From assembly GCA_041855445.1 (NCBI GenBank), contig JBHAEG010000044.1, forward strand, positions 1 through 64,000: a DNA stretch of 64,000 nt, in the 5' to 3' direction. Made by a program: the position numbers and the translations under genes. Positions 8,879 through 16,895 of the stretch are shown piece by piece (within the stretch, counting starts at the first letter, position 1; the number at the start of each line of letters is the position of its first letter). The stretch comes from Faucicola sp041855445. Its GTDB lineage: Bacteria > Pseudomonadota > Gammaproteobacteria > Pseudomonadales > Moraxellaceae. The notes under the pieces are model-generated. The model made no database searches, had not been told where the DNA came from, and saw only the letters and a list, made by a program, of their open reading frames with translations.

Positions 8879-10627
8879 TTAACGAGAGCCAGCAAAGTAG
8901 TCGTAGCTAACTTGAATAGTGTCATTAGCTTTTGGTAAGCTGTTACCATAAAACACTAACGAAACATCTTGTTGTCCATACACCAAATCAAAACCATTTT
9001 GATGAGTGATGTCACGTTGTACTGTGTTGCCGTTAATAGTTACTTTAACTGTAGAAGGTAAAGGTACATGTTTTAGTTTAAAATTACTCGCCAATCCTGT
9101 TGCTGTTTTTAAAATTTGCTCAAACATCACTGACCAGTCAGAAGCATCAGCACAGATTGAAGCAGAGCTACCGCCTGTGATTTTAGCGATTTCTTTAAAA
9201 TGTCCACCACCTGAAGCCGAACCACCTTGACCATTACATTGAAAGTCTGGGCTACTCCAACCATTAACACTATCGCTAAATGTTGGGCGAATTAATGGAC
9301 TTGTGCCTACAATTGAAAAATAGGTTGCCCCTGTATTAGAGAAATATTGTTTGTAATCATTAAAATCACGCACGGTATATCCAGAAGAATATCCGACTGA
9401 TGCTGGTCGATATTTGTAAAATGTTTCATTTTCTGGCTCATCAGAAACAAATACGACTAGATTTTTTGCTGTTGGGCGGTCAAAATTGGTTAAATTTGCC
9501 TCACGCACACAGTAAAATCCAGTTTCTGTGCCACTATCAGTAGAACCTGGGCGAGCTAATTTACGCCATTCTTCAAGGGCATTTGGGGTATTATTATCAA
9601 TAAATTCAGCATTTGTTGAAGTTTTACGCAATTGGGTACAGTCATAACCATGGGTATTGACTGCTAAACGATAATCAACGCCTGCCTGATTAAGTGTATT
9701 AAAAAACTGTGATGCACCATTGGCAAGATTAGTTTGTTCCTCTGTCATTGACCCAGACGCATCAATCGACCATAAAATATCTATACCACCAGTATTGGCA
9801 TTGCTTTGTTGAAAGCTTTCGCCAGCATTGGTCATAATATTGACGCTACTTGCTGTTGATGTTAAAGCTGTCGCAGAATTTAAATCATAATATTTGACTT
9901 TGACAACCTCGCTATCTTTTTCTAAATAAGAACCTAGCCATAAAAATATTTTATCTTTGTCCTGCCAAAATGATAAATTTACCCGTAATTTATTGGCGTA
10001 CTCTGTGCCACTGACGCTAATGCCTTGTGGTAATTTATTACCATTTAATGCAGTTGCGATTAAATTACGCAATTCATTAGCACTTTTTTGACTTTGGGTA
10101 AAGTTTGCATCTAATGTGATTTGTATCACTGATGATTGACTGTTAATCGTGGTTTGATTGACCAACACATTGACAGTTGCACCATTATTTTGCAATAATT
10201 CAGTAATTTTAGTTAAATACTCTGTTGAAGTTTCCTTTAGCTCAATGCTTGGTGCAATCGTCATTTCACTGGCTGATGACGAAGCATAATAATAGTTTTT
10301 TGTCTGAGGTGAAACTGTACTGTTTTGCTGAACAACTTTAGATAAGTCTAGCCCTAATCCTGCATAATTACTATTGATATCCGTATCATCTAACGTTAAA
10401 ACAGCATTACCATTGTCTAGTTTTACTTCGCTAAATTTTGTCTTATCAACATTGCCATAGACTGAGATGTTACCACCTGATACAGTTGCTGATGGGGTAA
10501 GATTGGTTTGTGTGTTTGAGGTTGAGCTATTATTGCTAGTGCTATTGTCTGATGAGTCACTACCACAACCAACCACTGCAAAAGATAAAATACAGGCAAC
10601 CAACAGTTTTAAGCCAAATTTTTTCAT
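8879..10627 (-). CDS. Lipoprotein with von Willebrand factor A domain
   Basis: This is a 582-residue predicted lipoprotein. The signal peptide ends in a lipobox (VVGC, Cys21) and is followed by a Ser/Asn/Thr-rich linker (about 22-50). Residues 50-270 form an unrecognised beta-rich region. A VWA domain starts near residue 282 with the metal-ion-dependent adhesion site DASGS (Asp289, Ser291, Ser293). Several cysteines in the VWA part (for example in GYDCTQL, FYCVRE and FQCNGQGG) could form disulfides. The last 80 residues are again beta-rich. This suggests a surface or periplasmic binding protein. Ligand and role are unknown, and no secretion or pilus genes are adjacent. Confidence 0.8.
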   Translation of the reverse strand: MKKFGLKLLVACILSFAVVGCGSDSSDNSTSNNSSTSNTQTNLTPSATVSGGNISVYGNVDKTKFSEVKLDNGNAVLTLDDTDINSNYAGLGLDLSKVVQQNSTVSPQTKNYYYASSSASEMTIAPSIELKETSTEYLTKITELLQNNGATVNVLVNQTTINSQSSVIQITLDANFTQSQKSANELRNLIATALNGNKLPQGISVSGTEYANKLRVNLSFWQDKDKIFLWLGSYLEKDSEVVKVKYYDLNSATALTSTASSVNIMTNAGESFQQSNANTGGIDILWSIDASGSMTEEQTNLANGASQFFNTLNQAGVDYRLAVNTHGYDCTQLRKTSTNAEFIDNNTPNALEEWRKLARPGSTDSGTETGFYCVREANLTNFDRPTAKNLVVFVSDEPENETFYKYRPASVGYSSGYTVRDFNDYKQYFSNTGATYFSIVGTSPLIRPTFSDSVNGWSSPDFQCNGQGGSASGGGHFKEIAKITGGSSASICADASDWSVMFEQILKTATGLASNFKLKHVPLPSTVKVTINGNTVQRDITHQNGFDLVYGQQDVSLVFYGNSLPKANDTIQVSYDYFAGSR

Positions 10628-11102
10628 GTTTTAAACTCCATTTAACATTGTTTAGCACAACCATCTCAACGACATTTAATAATAAATATCTTATCAGTGA
10701 GATAAAACTAAACATTGGACTTGTAAAAATTTTCTATATTGTAATCTTTACATACAAAAAGAATGCCATTGTTGTTGAATTGTTGTTAAATAGTTAATAA
10801 ATGATAGATGAGGTGATATGTGGTCAATTTTTAATAAAAGATAATAAATACTATTAATCATTAATTATATAAAACAGTCAGAATTTGTCACTATTATTTA
10901 CTGAAAATGTCAATATTTTAAAATATATTTAATGATTATAATAGATTTTTATTAAAAATAAAAAATATGCTAGTAGTATCATTAAGTCAATATATTTTAG
11001 TAATATATAAATTTATATTATTTTATGGGTGTTGTATAATTGATGACTTATTGATAATCAATAAATGTTATACTAGACAAATTTTTTTATCTGTTTATTT
11101 TT
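10628..11102. other. 475-bp AT-rich divergent intergenic region
   Basis: The region separates the minus-strand VWA lipoprotein gene from the plus-strand lonB-like gene. It is very AT-rich and contains no open frame of note and no RNA fold that I recognise. It must hold both promoters. The only element I can point to is the extended -10 listed next. Confidence 0.6.
11066..11074 (+). promoter_or_regulatory. Extended -10 promoter element for the LonB-like gene
   Basis: TGTTATACT (TG, one base, TATACT) lies 28 bases before the start codon. No convincing -35 at 16-18 bases is visible, which is tolerated for extended -10 promoters. Confidence 0.45.
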
Positions 11103-13508
11103 ATGCAAAAACTTACTGTAGAACAGCTTAAACGTTATACTGACCCAGCCACACTACCCATCAATAGCCAACATGCTAACGAATTAAATTTTGAATTTGG
11201 ACAACAGCGAGCTTGCCTTGCTATTCGTACTGCATTAGAAATTCATGCCAGTGGCTATCATGTGTTTGCTTCGGGAGAAAATGGCTTAGGTAAACGTACA
11301 TTGATTACCCGTTTATTACAACATTATGCAAAACAACGCCCGACCCCAAATGATTGGGTATATGTCCATGATTTTCATAATGCCCGCACACCAAAAGCTA
11401 TCGCCCTGCCTGCAGGTATGGGAAAAAAGTTTGCTGATGATGTGCATCAATTATGGTTGATTGCTCAAAAAAAGCTCAATCAACGGTTTCGTAGTGACCA
11501 TTATCAGGCTAAAGTTGAAGCGATTAAAAATGAAATTAGTTTAAAGGAAGAACAAGCCTATCATGCGTTACATGAAGAAAGTAAACAATATTCTTTAGCT
11601 CTGACGGTACGGTCTTCGGATAATAAACCTATTTTTATTGGTTCAGCTGATGATAATCAGCCTACTCAAAAAACTAAAAAATCTTCCAAAAAATCGACCA
11701 TTCAGCCAATCAATTTACCCTCAAATGCTTTGTATGTGGCAAATTATCAAGATAAAAACCATATGCAAAAACGTTTAAATTTATTGACAATTTCTTTAGA
11801 AAAAATAGAAGATGAAGCAAATAAAACGTTACAGTCATTACATCAGTCGTTAGCAAAGCGTAGTTTACAGCCATTGTTTGATGAGTTATTTATCAAATAT
11901 CAGGATTTACCATTAGTCATTCAATATTTGCATGATATATTTGATGATATGGTAGGACACGTTGAACGTATTGTAAATCAAGATGATGATGACTTTTTGC
12001 CTAGTCACTTTTCACCTGTGCCAGCTCGTTATTTTGTCAATGTGATGGTTAGTCATCAGGCAGATTTAGGGTTGCCGATTATTTTTGAAGATTTACCAAC
12101 ACATCTTAATTTATTAGGACATGTTGAGCAAATTACCCATTTAGGTACAGTTTCTACAGATGTAAGTTTAATTCGAGCTGGGTCATTGCATCGGGCAAAT
12201 GGTGGTTATTTAATTTTAGAGGCAAACAGTTTATTAGAATATCCATACGCATGGCAGGGTTTAAAACGGGCATTACAAAGTAAGCAAATAAAAATGTCAA
12301 GTCTTGAACAAATGCTGACACTAACAGGAAGTATTAGCTTAGAGCCACAGCCGATACCGCTTGATGTGAAAGTGATTTTGTTGGGTGAGCCAGATTTATA
12401 TTATGATTTATTAGAGTTTGAACCAGAATTTAATGCGGTGTTTAAAATTCGAGCAGATTTTCATGACCGCATCGCTCGTACAACTGAAAATGAATGGGCG
12501 ATGATAGCAAAAATTGCTGATATGTTGAAAAAATATCAGTTATTGACGTTTGATAATACAGCACTAGCTCGTTTATTGGAGTATTTAAGCGAGCAGGCAG
12601 AAGACCAAAACGAGTTAAGTTTGCATAGCGACCGACTTGCCCAATTATTACTTGAGGCAAATCGTCATGCAATACAATCACAGCAAACAATCGTCAGCCA
12701 TGCTCATGTACAACAAGCCATTGATGAAATAAATTATCGGCAAGGATATTTACGTCAATTGTATTGGCAAGAGTTAAGCAAAGGACAGCAATTAATCACT
12801 ACCAACGGTGAGGCAATTGGACAAATTAACGCTTTAACGGTAATTAGTTATGCTGATAGTGAGTTTGGTATGCCTGCCCGTTTAACAGCAAGTGTGCATC
12901 ATAGCTCGGGTAATGCTGATATTTTGGATATTGAACGTGATGTGGATTTAGGCGGTTCAATTCATGCCAAAGGGATACTCATTATGAGTAGTTATTTGCG
13001 AGCGTTATTTGCAGAGGAACATAGTTTAAATTTTACCGCTTCTTTAGCTTTTGAGCAAAGTTATGCAGGCATTGATGGTGATAGTGCAACCATTGCTGAA
13101 ACTTGTGCGTTATTATCTGCCCTTGCTCAAGTGCCAATTAGTCAAGGCATTGCGGTGACAGGTTCGATGAACCAATTTGGCGAAGTTCAGGCTGTTGGTG
13201 GTATTAATGCCAAAATTGCAGGGTTTTATGATGCTTGCGTAGAGCAAGGATTGACAGGCAGGCAAGCCGTGATTATTCCTAAAGCCAATTTGCAACAATT
13301 GATGTTACGTCAAGATATCATTGATAGCATTCAGGCAAAAAAATTCACAATTTTTGCCATTGAACATGTTAATCAGGCGATGCACATTCTAACAGGATTG
13401 CCTGTTGATGAGAAAAACAAAAAAGGCAAATATCGCAAATCATCGATTTATTATCAAATTCATCAACGTTTGCGATACTGGTCAGAAAAAGACGATGAAA
13501 AGCGGTAA
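11103..13508 (+). CDS. LonB-type ATP-dependent protease (AAA_32/Lon_C family)
   Basis: This is an ATP-dependent serine protease of the Lon-like group that lacks the N-terminal LAN domain of classical Lon. A Walker A (GENGLGKRT, residues 58-66) opens the ATPase. A long charged insertion (about 135-230) resembles the AAA_32 family insert. The proteolytic domain carries the Ser-Lys dyad: Ser661 in GIDGDSA and Lys704 in GGINAKI, with the same 43-residue spacing as in Lon. At 801 residues it fits the YcbZ/LonB size class. The ATG has a weak ribosome site. The gene is monocistronic, and pal follows 117 bases later under its own leader. Substrates are unknown. Confidence 0.82.
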   Translation: MQKLTVEQLKRYTDPATLPINSQHANELNFEFGQQRACLAIRTALEIHASGYHVFASGENGLGKRTLITRLLQHYAKQRPTPNDWVYVHDFHNARTPKAIALPAGMGKKFADDVHQLWLIAQKKLNQRFRSDHYQAKVEAIKNEISLKEEQAYHALHEESKQYSLALTVRSSDNKPIFIGSADDNQPTQKTKKSSKKSTIQPINLPSNALYVANYQDKNHMQKRLNLLTISLEKIEDEANKTLQSLHQSLAKRSLQPLFDELFIKYQDLPLVIQYLHDIFDDMVGHVERIVNQDDDDFLPSHFSPVPARYFVNVMVSHQADLGLPIIFEDLPTHLNLLGHVEQITHLGTVSTDVSLIRAGSLHRANGGYLILEANSLLEYPYAWQGLKRALQSKQIKMSSLEQMLTLTGSISLEPQPIPLDVKVILLGEPDLYYDLLEFEPEFNAVFKIRADFHDRIARTTENEWAMIAKIADMLKKYQLLTFDNTALARLLEYLSEQAEDQNELSLHSDRLAQLLLEANRHAIQSQQTIVSHAHVQQAIDEINYRQGYLRQLYWQELSKGQQLITTNGEAIGQINALTVISYADSEFGMPARLTASVHHSSGNADILDIERDVDLGGSIHAKGILIMSSYLRALFAEEHSLNFTASLAFEQSYAGIDGDSATIAETCALLSALAQVPISQGIAVTGSMNQFGEVQAVGGINAKIAGFYDACVEQGLTGRQAVIIPKANLQQLMLRQDIIDSIQAKKFTIFAIEHVNQAMHILTGLPVDEKNKKGKYRKSSIYYQIHQRLRYWSEKDDEKR

Positions 13509-13625
13509 TTTTTACAGTAACGAGGTTTACAAGCAATGATAAATTGTAATAATCTATACATTGCTGTGTCTTTTGGCGTACAATGAAACCCATAAATTAT
13601 CTTATATATATCTTGAGGAAAGATT

Positions 13626-14153
13626 ATGAATTGTCATCTCATTAAAACAATTGCTTTATCTATGATTACCGCCTCTATCGCCTTGACAGGTTGTGCAACA
13701 AAAAAACCAGGTAAAGCAGAAGTTGTCGTAGCTCCAATGGGTGTTCCAGGTAGTGGTGGTGCGGTTGGATATTATGATGGCGGCGCCTTAGTAAATAATT
13801 CATCAGATGTTGTTAATGTTGCATCACAATTGCAAGATACAGTATATTTTGCATTTGATAGTAGCGATATTTCTAATGATGCAGCAAATGTATTAAATCA
13901 ACATGCCCAGTTATTACAAGCCAAACCTGATGCTCGAGTCATGATTGCAGGTCATGCAGATGAACGAGGAAGCCGTGAATATAATATGGCATTGGGTGAA
14001 CGCCGAGCTAAAGCAGTACAGTCTTATTTATCGGCTCAAGGTATTGCCAGCTCTCGCACGGAAGCTGTTAGTTATGGTGAAGACCAGCCAGCAGTACAAG
14101 GACAAAATGAAGAAGCTTGGGCAAAAAACCGCCGTGCAGTATTATCTTATTAA
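13626..14153 (+). CDS. pal: Peptidoglycan-associated lipoprotein Pal
   Basis: Pal is an outer-membrane lipoprotein that binds peptidoglycan and works with TolQRAB in envelope constriction. A signal peptide ends in the lipobox LTGC (Cys23), and a Gly-rich linker follows. The C-terminal OmpA-like domain starts at VYFAFDSSDIS and includes the diaminopimelate-binding region (AGHADERGSREYNMALGERRA). The 175-residue length is typical. A good ribosome site (GAGGAAAG) precedes the ATG. No tolQRAB genes flank it in this window, so pal stands alone here, with its own terminator. Confidence 0.93.
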   Translation: MNCHLIKTIALSMITASIALTGCATKKPGKAEVVVAPMGVPGSGGAVGYYDGGALVNNSSDVVNVASQLQDTVYFAFDSSDISNDAANVLNQHAQLLQAKPDARVMIAGHADERGSREYNMALGERRAKAVQSYLSAQGIASSRTEAVSYGEDQPAVQGQNEEAWAKNRRAVLSY

Positions 14154-14177
14154 TTTAACGATATATTTTTTTTAAAT

Positions 14178-14201
14178 AAACGCTCACTGGTTGGGCGTTT
14201 T
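14178..14201 (+). terminator. pal terminator
   Basis: AAACGCTCA pairs with TGGGCGTTT (one G-U pair) around CTGGT, with trailing Ts, 25 bases after the pal stop. Confidence 0.8.
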
Positions 14202-14226
14202 GTGTTGTTGAGTATATTAATTTATT

Positions 14227-14832
14227 ATGACACACCTATTAAATATACTACCAAATCATTCGTGGCTAGCCATTGCGGATATTAATGAGTTATCAAATAT
14301 TGCAAATCATTCTTTAACAGGTAGTGAAGCTTGTCGATTATTACTTATTCAATTACAACACCATGTCAATATTGCGGGCAATCTTTGTGACAATCAATTT
14401 CCTTATCAACTTATTCAAGAAAGTTTATCAACTTATTTTGTAAGTTTTAGCCATAGCTCACGACAAGTTGCCGTTTTATTATCCAAATCTGCCAAATTAG
14501 GTGTCGATATTGAAAATAAAATTATTCGGCAGACGGTTGCTGAACGGTTTTTTTCTCATGATGAATTGACATGGCTACAAACTATCGAACATAAACAACA
14601 AGCTACGGCTATGAAATTATTATGGACATTAAAAGAAAGCCATGTAAAACAACAATCTAGTAGCCATAGTCGATTGTTGACAAGTTTAAAATTTAATCTT
14701 TTATCAATATTTAGCCAAGATGATTTAAATAGATTATTTATTAAACATCATCAATTAAACATATTACAAAAAAATCATCAAGTTCTAGCTTTTTATCCAG
14801 AATATTGTTGCGGACTATGGCTTGCCATTTGA
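14227..14832 (+). CDS. 4'-phosphopantetheinyl transferase, Sfp/EntD-like
   Basis: The enzyme would move phosphopantetheine from CoA onto a carrier-protein serine. Three family motifs are visible: FSFSHS-like (FVSFSHS, residues 71-77), the Mg-binding GVDIE (92-96, Asp94) and the catalytic WTLKES (133-138), with RFFSHDE between them. At 201 residues it fits the Sfp type rather than the short AcpS. No carrier-protein, NRPS or PKS gene is nearby, so its client is unknown; fatty-acid ACP or a siderophore system elsewhere are options. Its 3' end overlaps pdxA on the other strand by 40 bases. Confidence 0.8.
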   Translation: MTHLLNILPNHSWLAIADINELSNIANHSLTGSEACRLLLIQLQHHVNIAGNLCDNQFPYQLIQESLSTYFVSFSHSSRQVAVLLSKSAKLGVDIENKIIRQTVAERFFSHDELTWLQTIEHKQQATAMKLLWTLKESHVKQQSSSHSRLLTSLKFNLLSIFSQDDLNRLFIKHHQLNILQKNHQVLAFYPEYCCGLWLAI

Positions 14833-15827
14833 CTAGCTAACTGTATGGCGTGATATAAACTATCAGGATTACCCTGCCCCGTACCTGCCAAATCTAAAGC
14901 TGTGCCATGGTCTACTGATGTGCGAATATAAGGCAAACCTAAAGTAATGTTTACTGTTTCTCCAAAACCATGTGATTTTAATGGAGCTAGCCCTTGGTCA
15001 TGATACATAGCAATGATAGCATCACAGTTAGTCATATGACGGGGGGTAAACAAGGTATCCGCAGGCATTGCAAGGCTAATATTTATTCCTTGTTGTTGAT
15101 ACTGTTGTAAGACAGGATTGATAATATAGATTTCTTCATCACCTAAATGTCCATTTTCACCAGCGTGAGGATTGAGTCCACAGACTAAAATTTTTGGATT
15201 TTCAAGTCCAAATTTTGTTTTTAAATCATGCAAAACAATATCCACCGTTTGTCGTACAGCGTTAGTGGTAATCGCTTGAGCAACTGCTTTTAATGGCAAA
15301 TGAGTTGTGACTAATGCCACTTTCATTTTAGCATTTGCCAACATCATAACAACTTTATCTAGCCCTGACTGTTGCATAAAATATTCGGTATGCCCCATAA
15401 AATCAGGCTGAATTTGCATAATAACGGATTTTTGTAATGGAGCGGTAATAATGGCTGATACTTGTTGATTAATTGCCAATTGATGAGCGACTTGTAATTG
15501 TTGTAATACCATATTCGCATTTTTTGGATTTAGCGTCCCTGCCTCAACATTATCCTGAATTTCAATATCAATTACCCACAATTTTTTTTGTAAATTGTCA
15601 ATGTTAGATAAATTATCAATACTGATTTTTTCAATCATGATAGACTGAGATAAACAGTTTTTATTCATTAATAATTGCATTCGTTTGATTAACGCCTGAA
15701 TATTAGCAAGAATAACAATTGGTTGTGTTGTTTGCCAAAGTTTATTTTTTTCTGCCAACATCAGCAAAATATCCATGCCAATACCAGCAGGTTCGCCAGT
15801 CGTGATGATTAAAGGTTTAGTTTTCAT
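14793..15827 (-). CDS. pdxA: 4-hydroxythreonine-4-phosphate dehydrogenase
   Basis: PdxA oxidises 4-phosphohydroxythreonine in the deoxyxylulose-5-phosphate-dependent branch of vitamin B6 synthesis. The start TTGEPAGIG is typical. The metal-binding histidines are visible in GHTEYF, CGLNPHAGENGHLGDEE and AMYHDQGLAPLK, followed by the C-terminal TSVDHGTALDLAGTG signature. Its 344 residues are a little longer than E. coli PdxA (329). It is the last gene of the pif1-epd-pdxA unit, 3 bases after the epd stop, and epd supplies the same pathway. The C-terminus overlaps the convergent transferase gene. Confidence 0.95.
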   Translation of the reverse strand: MKTKPLIITTGEPAGIGMDILLMLAEKNKLWQTTQPIVILANIQALIKRMQLLMNKNCLSQSIMIEKISIDNLSNIDNLQKKLWVIDIEIQDNVEAGTLNPKNANMVLQQLQVAHQLAINQQVSAIITAPLQKSVIMQIQPDFMGHTEYFMQQSGLDKVVMMLANAKMKVALVTTHLPLKAVAQAITTNAVRQTVDIVLHDLKTKFGLENPKILVCGLNPHAGENGHLGDEEIYIINPVLQQYQQQGINISLAMPADTLFTPRHMTNCDAIIAMYHDQGLAPLKSHGFGETVNITLGLPYIRTSVDHGTALDLAGTGQGNPDSLYHAIQLASQMASHSPQQYSG

Positions 15828-15830
15828 AAA

Positions 15831-16895
15831 TTATCCATGAATTTTTGCTAATTTTTCACACATATCCAATAAACGATTGGTATAACCCCATTCATTATCA
15901 TACCACGCAAATACTTTTAATTGCTCGCCAACCTGCATGGTTTGCAAGCTATCAATCACCAACGATTGAGGCTGACGAATAAAATCACTGGATACCAAGG
16001 GTTCATCAGAATAGCCCATAATGCCTTGATATTGTTGTTCACTAGCGAGTTTTAGCTGTTGATTAACTTGCTTGGGAGTCGTAGGCTGGACAAAAGTCAT
16101 AGTCACATCAATTGCAGCCACATTAATGGTCGGTACACGAATAGAATAACCGTTAATTTTGCCTGCCATATGAGGTAATACCCGAGAAACCGCTGCGATA
16201 CTACTTGAGGTAGTTGGAATAATATTGTGTCCTGATGCTCTGGCACGGCGTAAATCACGATGTGCTTGGTCTAAAACAGTTTGGTCGGCAGTGACAGCAT
16301 GAATTTCTGTCATCATTGCCGATTGAATTTGATAGGCAGTGTCCAACACATTTAACAAAGGTACAAGAGCCTGAGTGGTACATGAAACGCTAGAAATAAT
16401 GGTCTTATCGAGGGTTAATTCATGTTCATTGACACCTAATACAATACTAGCATCAACCGTATCAAAGGGAGCAGCCCCAATAATTACCTGTTTTGCTCCT
16501 GCCTGAATGTGTTGATACGCCTGTTCATAACTACGAAAACAGCCCGTACATTCTAGTACAACATCAATATTTAATGCTTGCCAAGGTAAATTTTGCGGAT
16601 TTTGTTGTTGAAATAGTTGGATTGTGTATTGTTGATTAACAATAGTTACCAATAAATTTGAATTTTCCAAAGTGACTGTAAATTGTTCATCTAACCTACC
16701 ATGTGTGCTGTCATATTTTAGTAAATGTAATAACGTAGATGTTTCTGCTAAATCATTGATTGCAACGATATTAATCATAGGTTCTTGTTGGTGTTTTGCT
16801 AAATTTGCCAATCGCTGAAAATATCCTCGCAACACATTTCGACCAATTCGCCCAAAACCGTTGATGGCTACATTAAAAACTTTTTTTGCTTTCAT
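15831..16895 (-). CDS. epd: D-erythrose-4-phosphate dehydrogenase
   Basis: Epd oxidises erythrose-4-phosphate to erythronate-4-phosphate, the first step of PLP synthesis. It is a GAPDH-family protein of 354 residues with the NAD motif INGFGRIGRN (residues 11-20). The catalytic cysteine is Cys172 in SCTTQ and the general base His199 is in TEIHA. Epd-type features (DLRRARASGHNIIP and IRVPTINVAAID), plus the pairing with pdxA, favour Epd over glycolytic GAPDH. The catalytic motif has Gln where SCTTN is usual. The start codon overlaps the end of the pif1 gene by 4 bases (ATGA), implying translational coupling. Confidence 0.88.
   Translation of the reverse strand: MKAKKVFNVAINGFGRIGRNVLRGYFQRLANLAKHQQEPMINIVAINDLAETSTLLHLLKYDSTHGRLDEQFTVTLENSNLLVTIVNQQYTIQLFQQQNPQNLPWQALNIDVVLECTGCFRSYEQAYQHIQAGAKQVIIGAAPFDTVDASIVLGVNEHELTLDKTIISSVSCTTQALVPLLNVLDTAYQIQSAMMTEIHAVTADQTVLDQAHRDLRRARASGHNIIPTTSSSIAAVSRVLPHMAGKINGYSIRVPTINVAAIDVTMTFVQPTTPKQVNQQLKLASEQQYQGIMGYSDEPLVSSDFIRQPQSLVIDSLQTMQVGEQLKVFAWYDNEWGYTNRLLDMCEKLAKIHG

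Noticed and set aside
10552..10797. Plus-strand 81-residue frame over the start of the VWA lipoprotein gene
   Set aside because: It overlaps the signal peptide region in antisense and has a low-complexity, AT-driven composition.
15831..16895. Glycolytic GAPDH (gapA)
   Set aside because: The NIIP/VPTINVAAID pattern and the operon with pdxA fit erythrose-4-phosphate dehydrogenase better.
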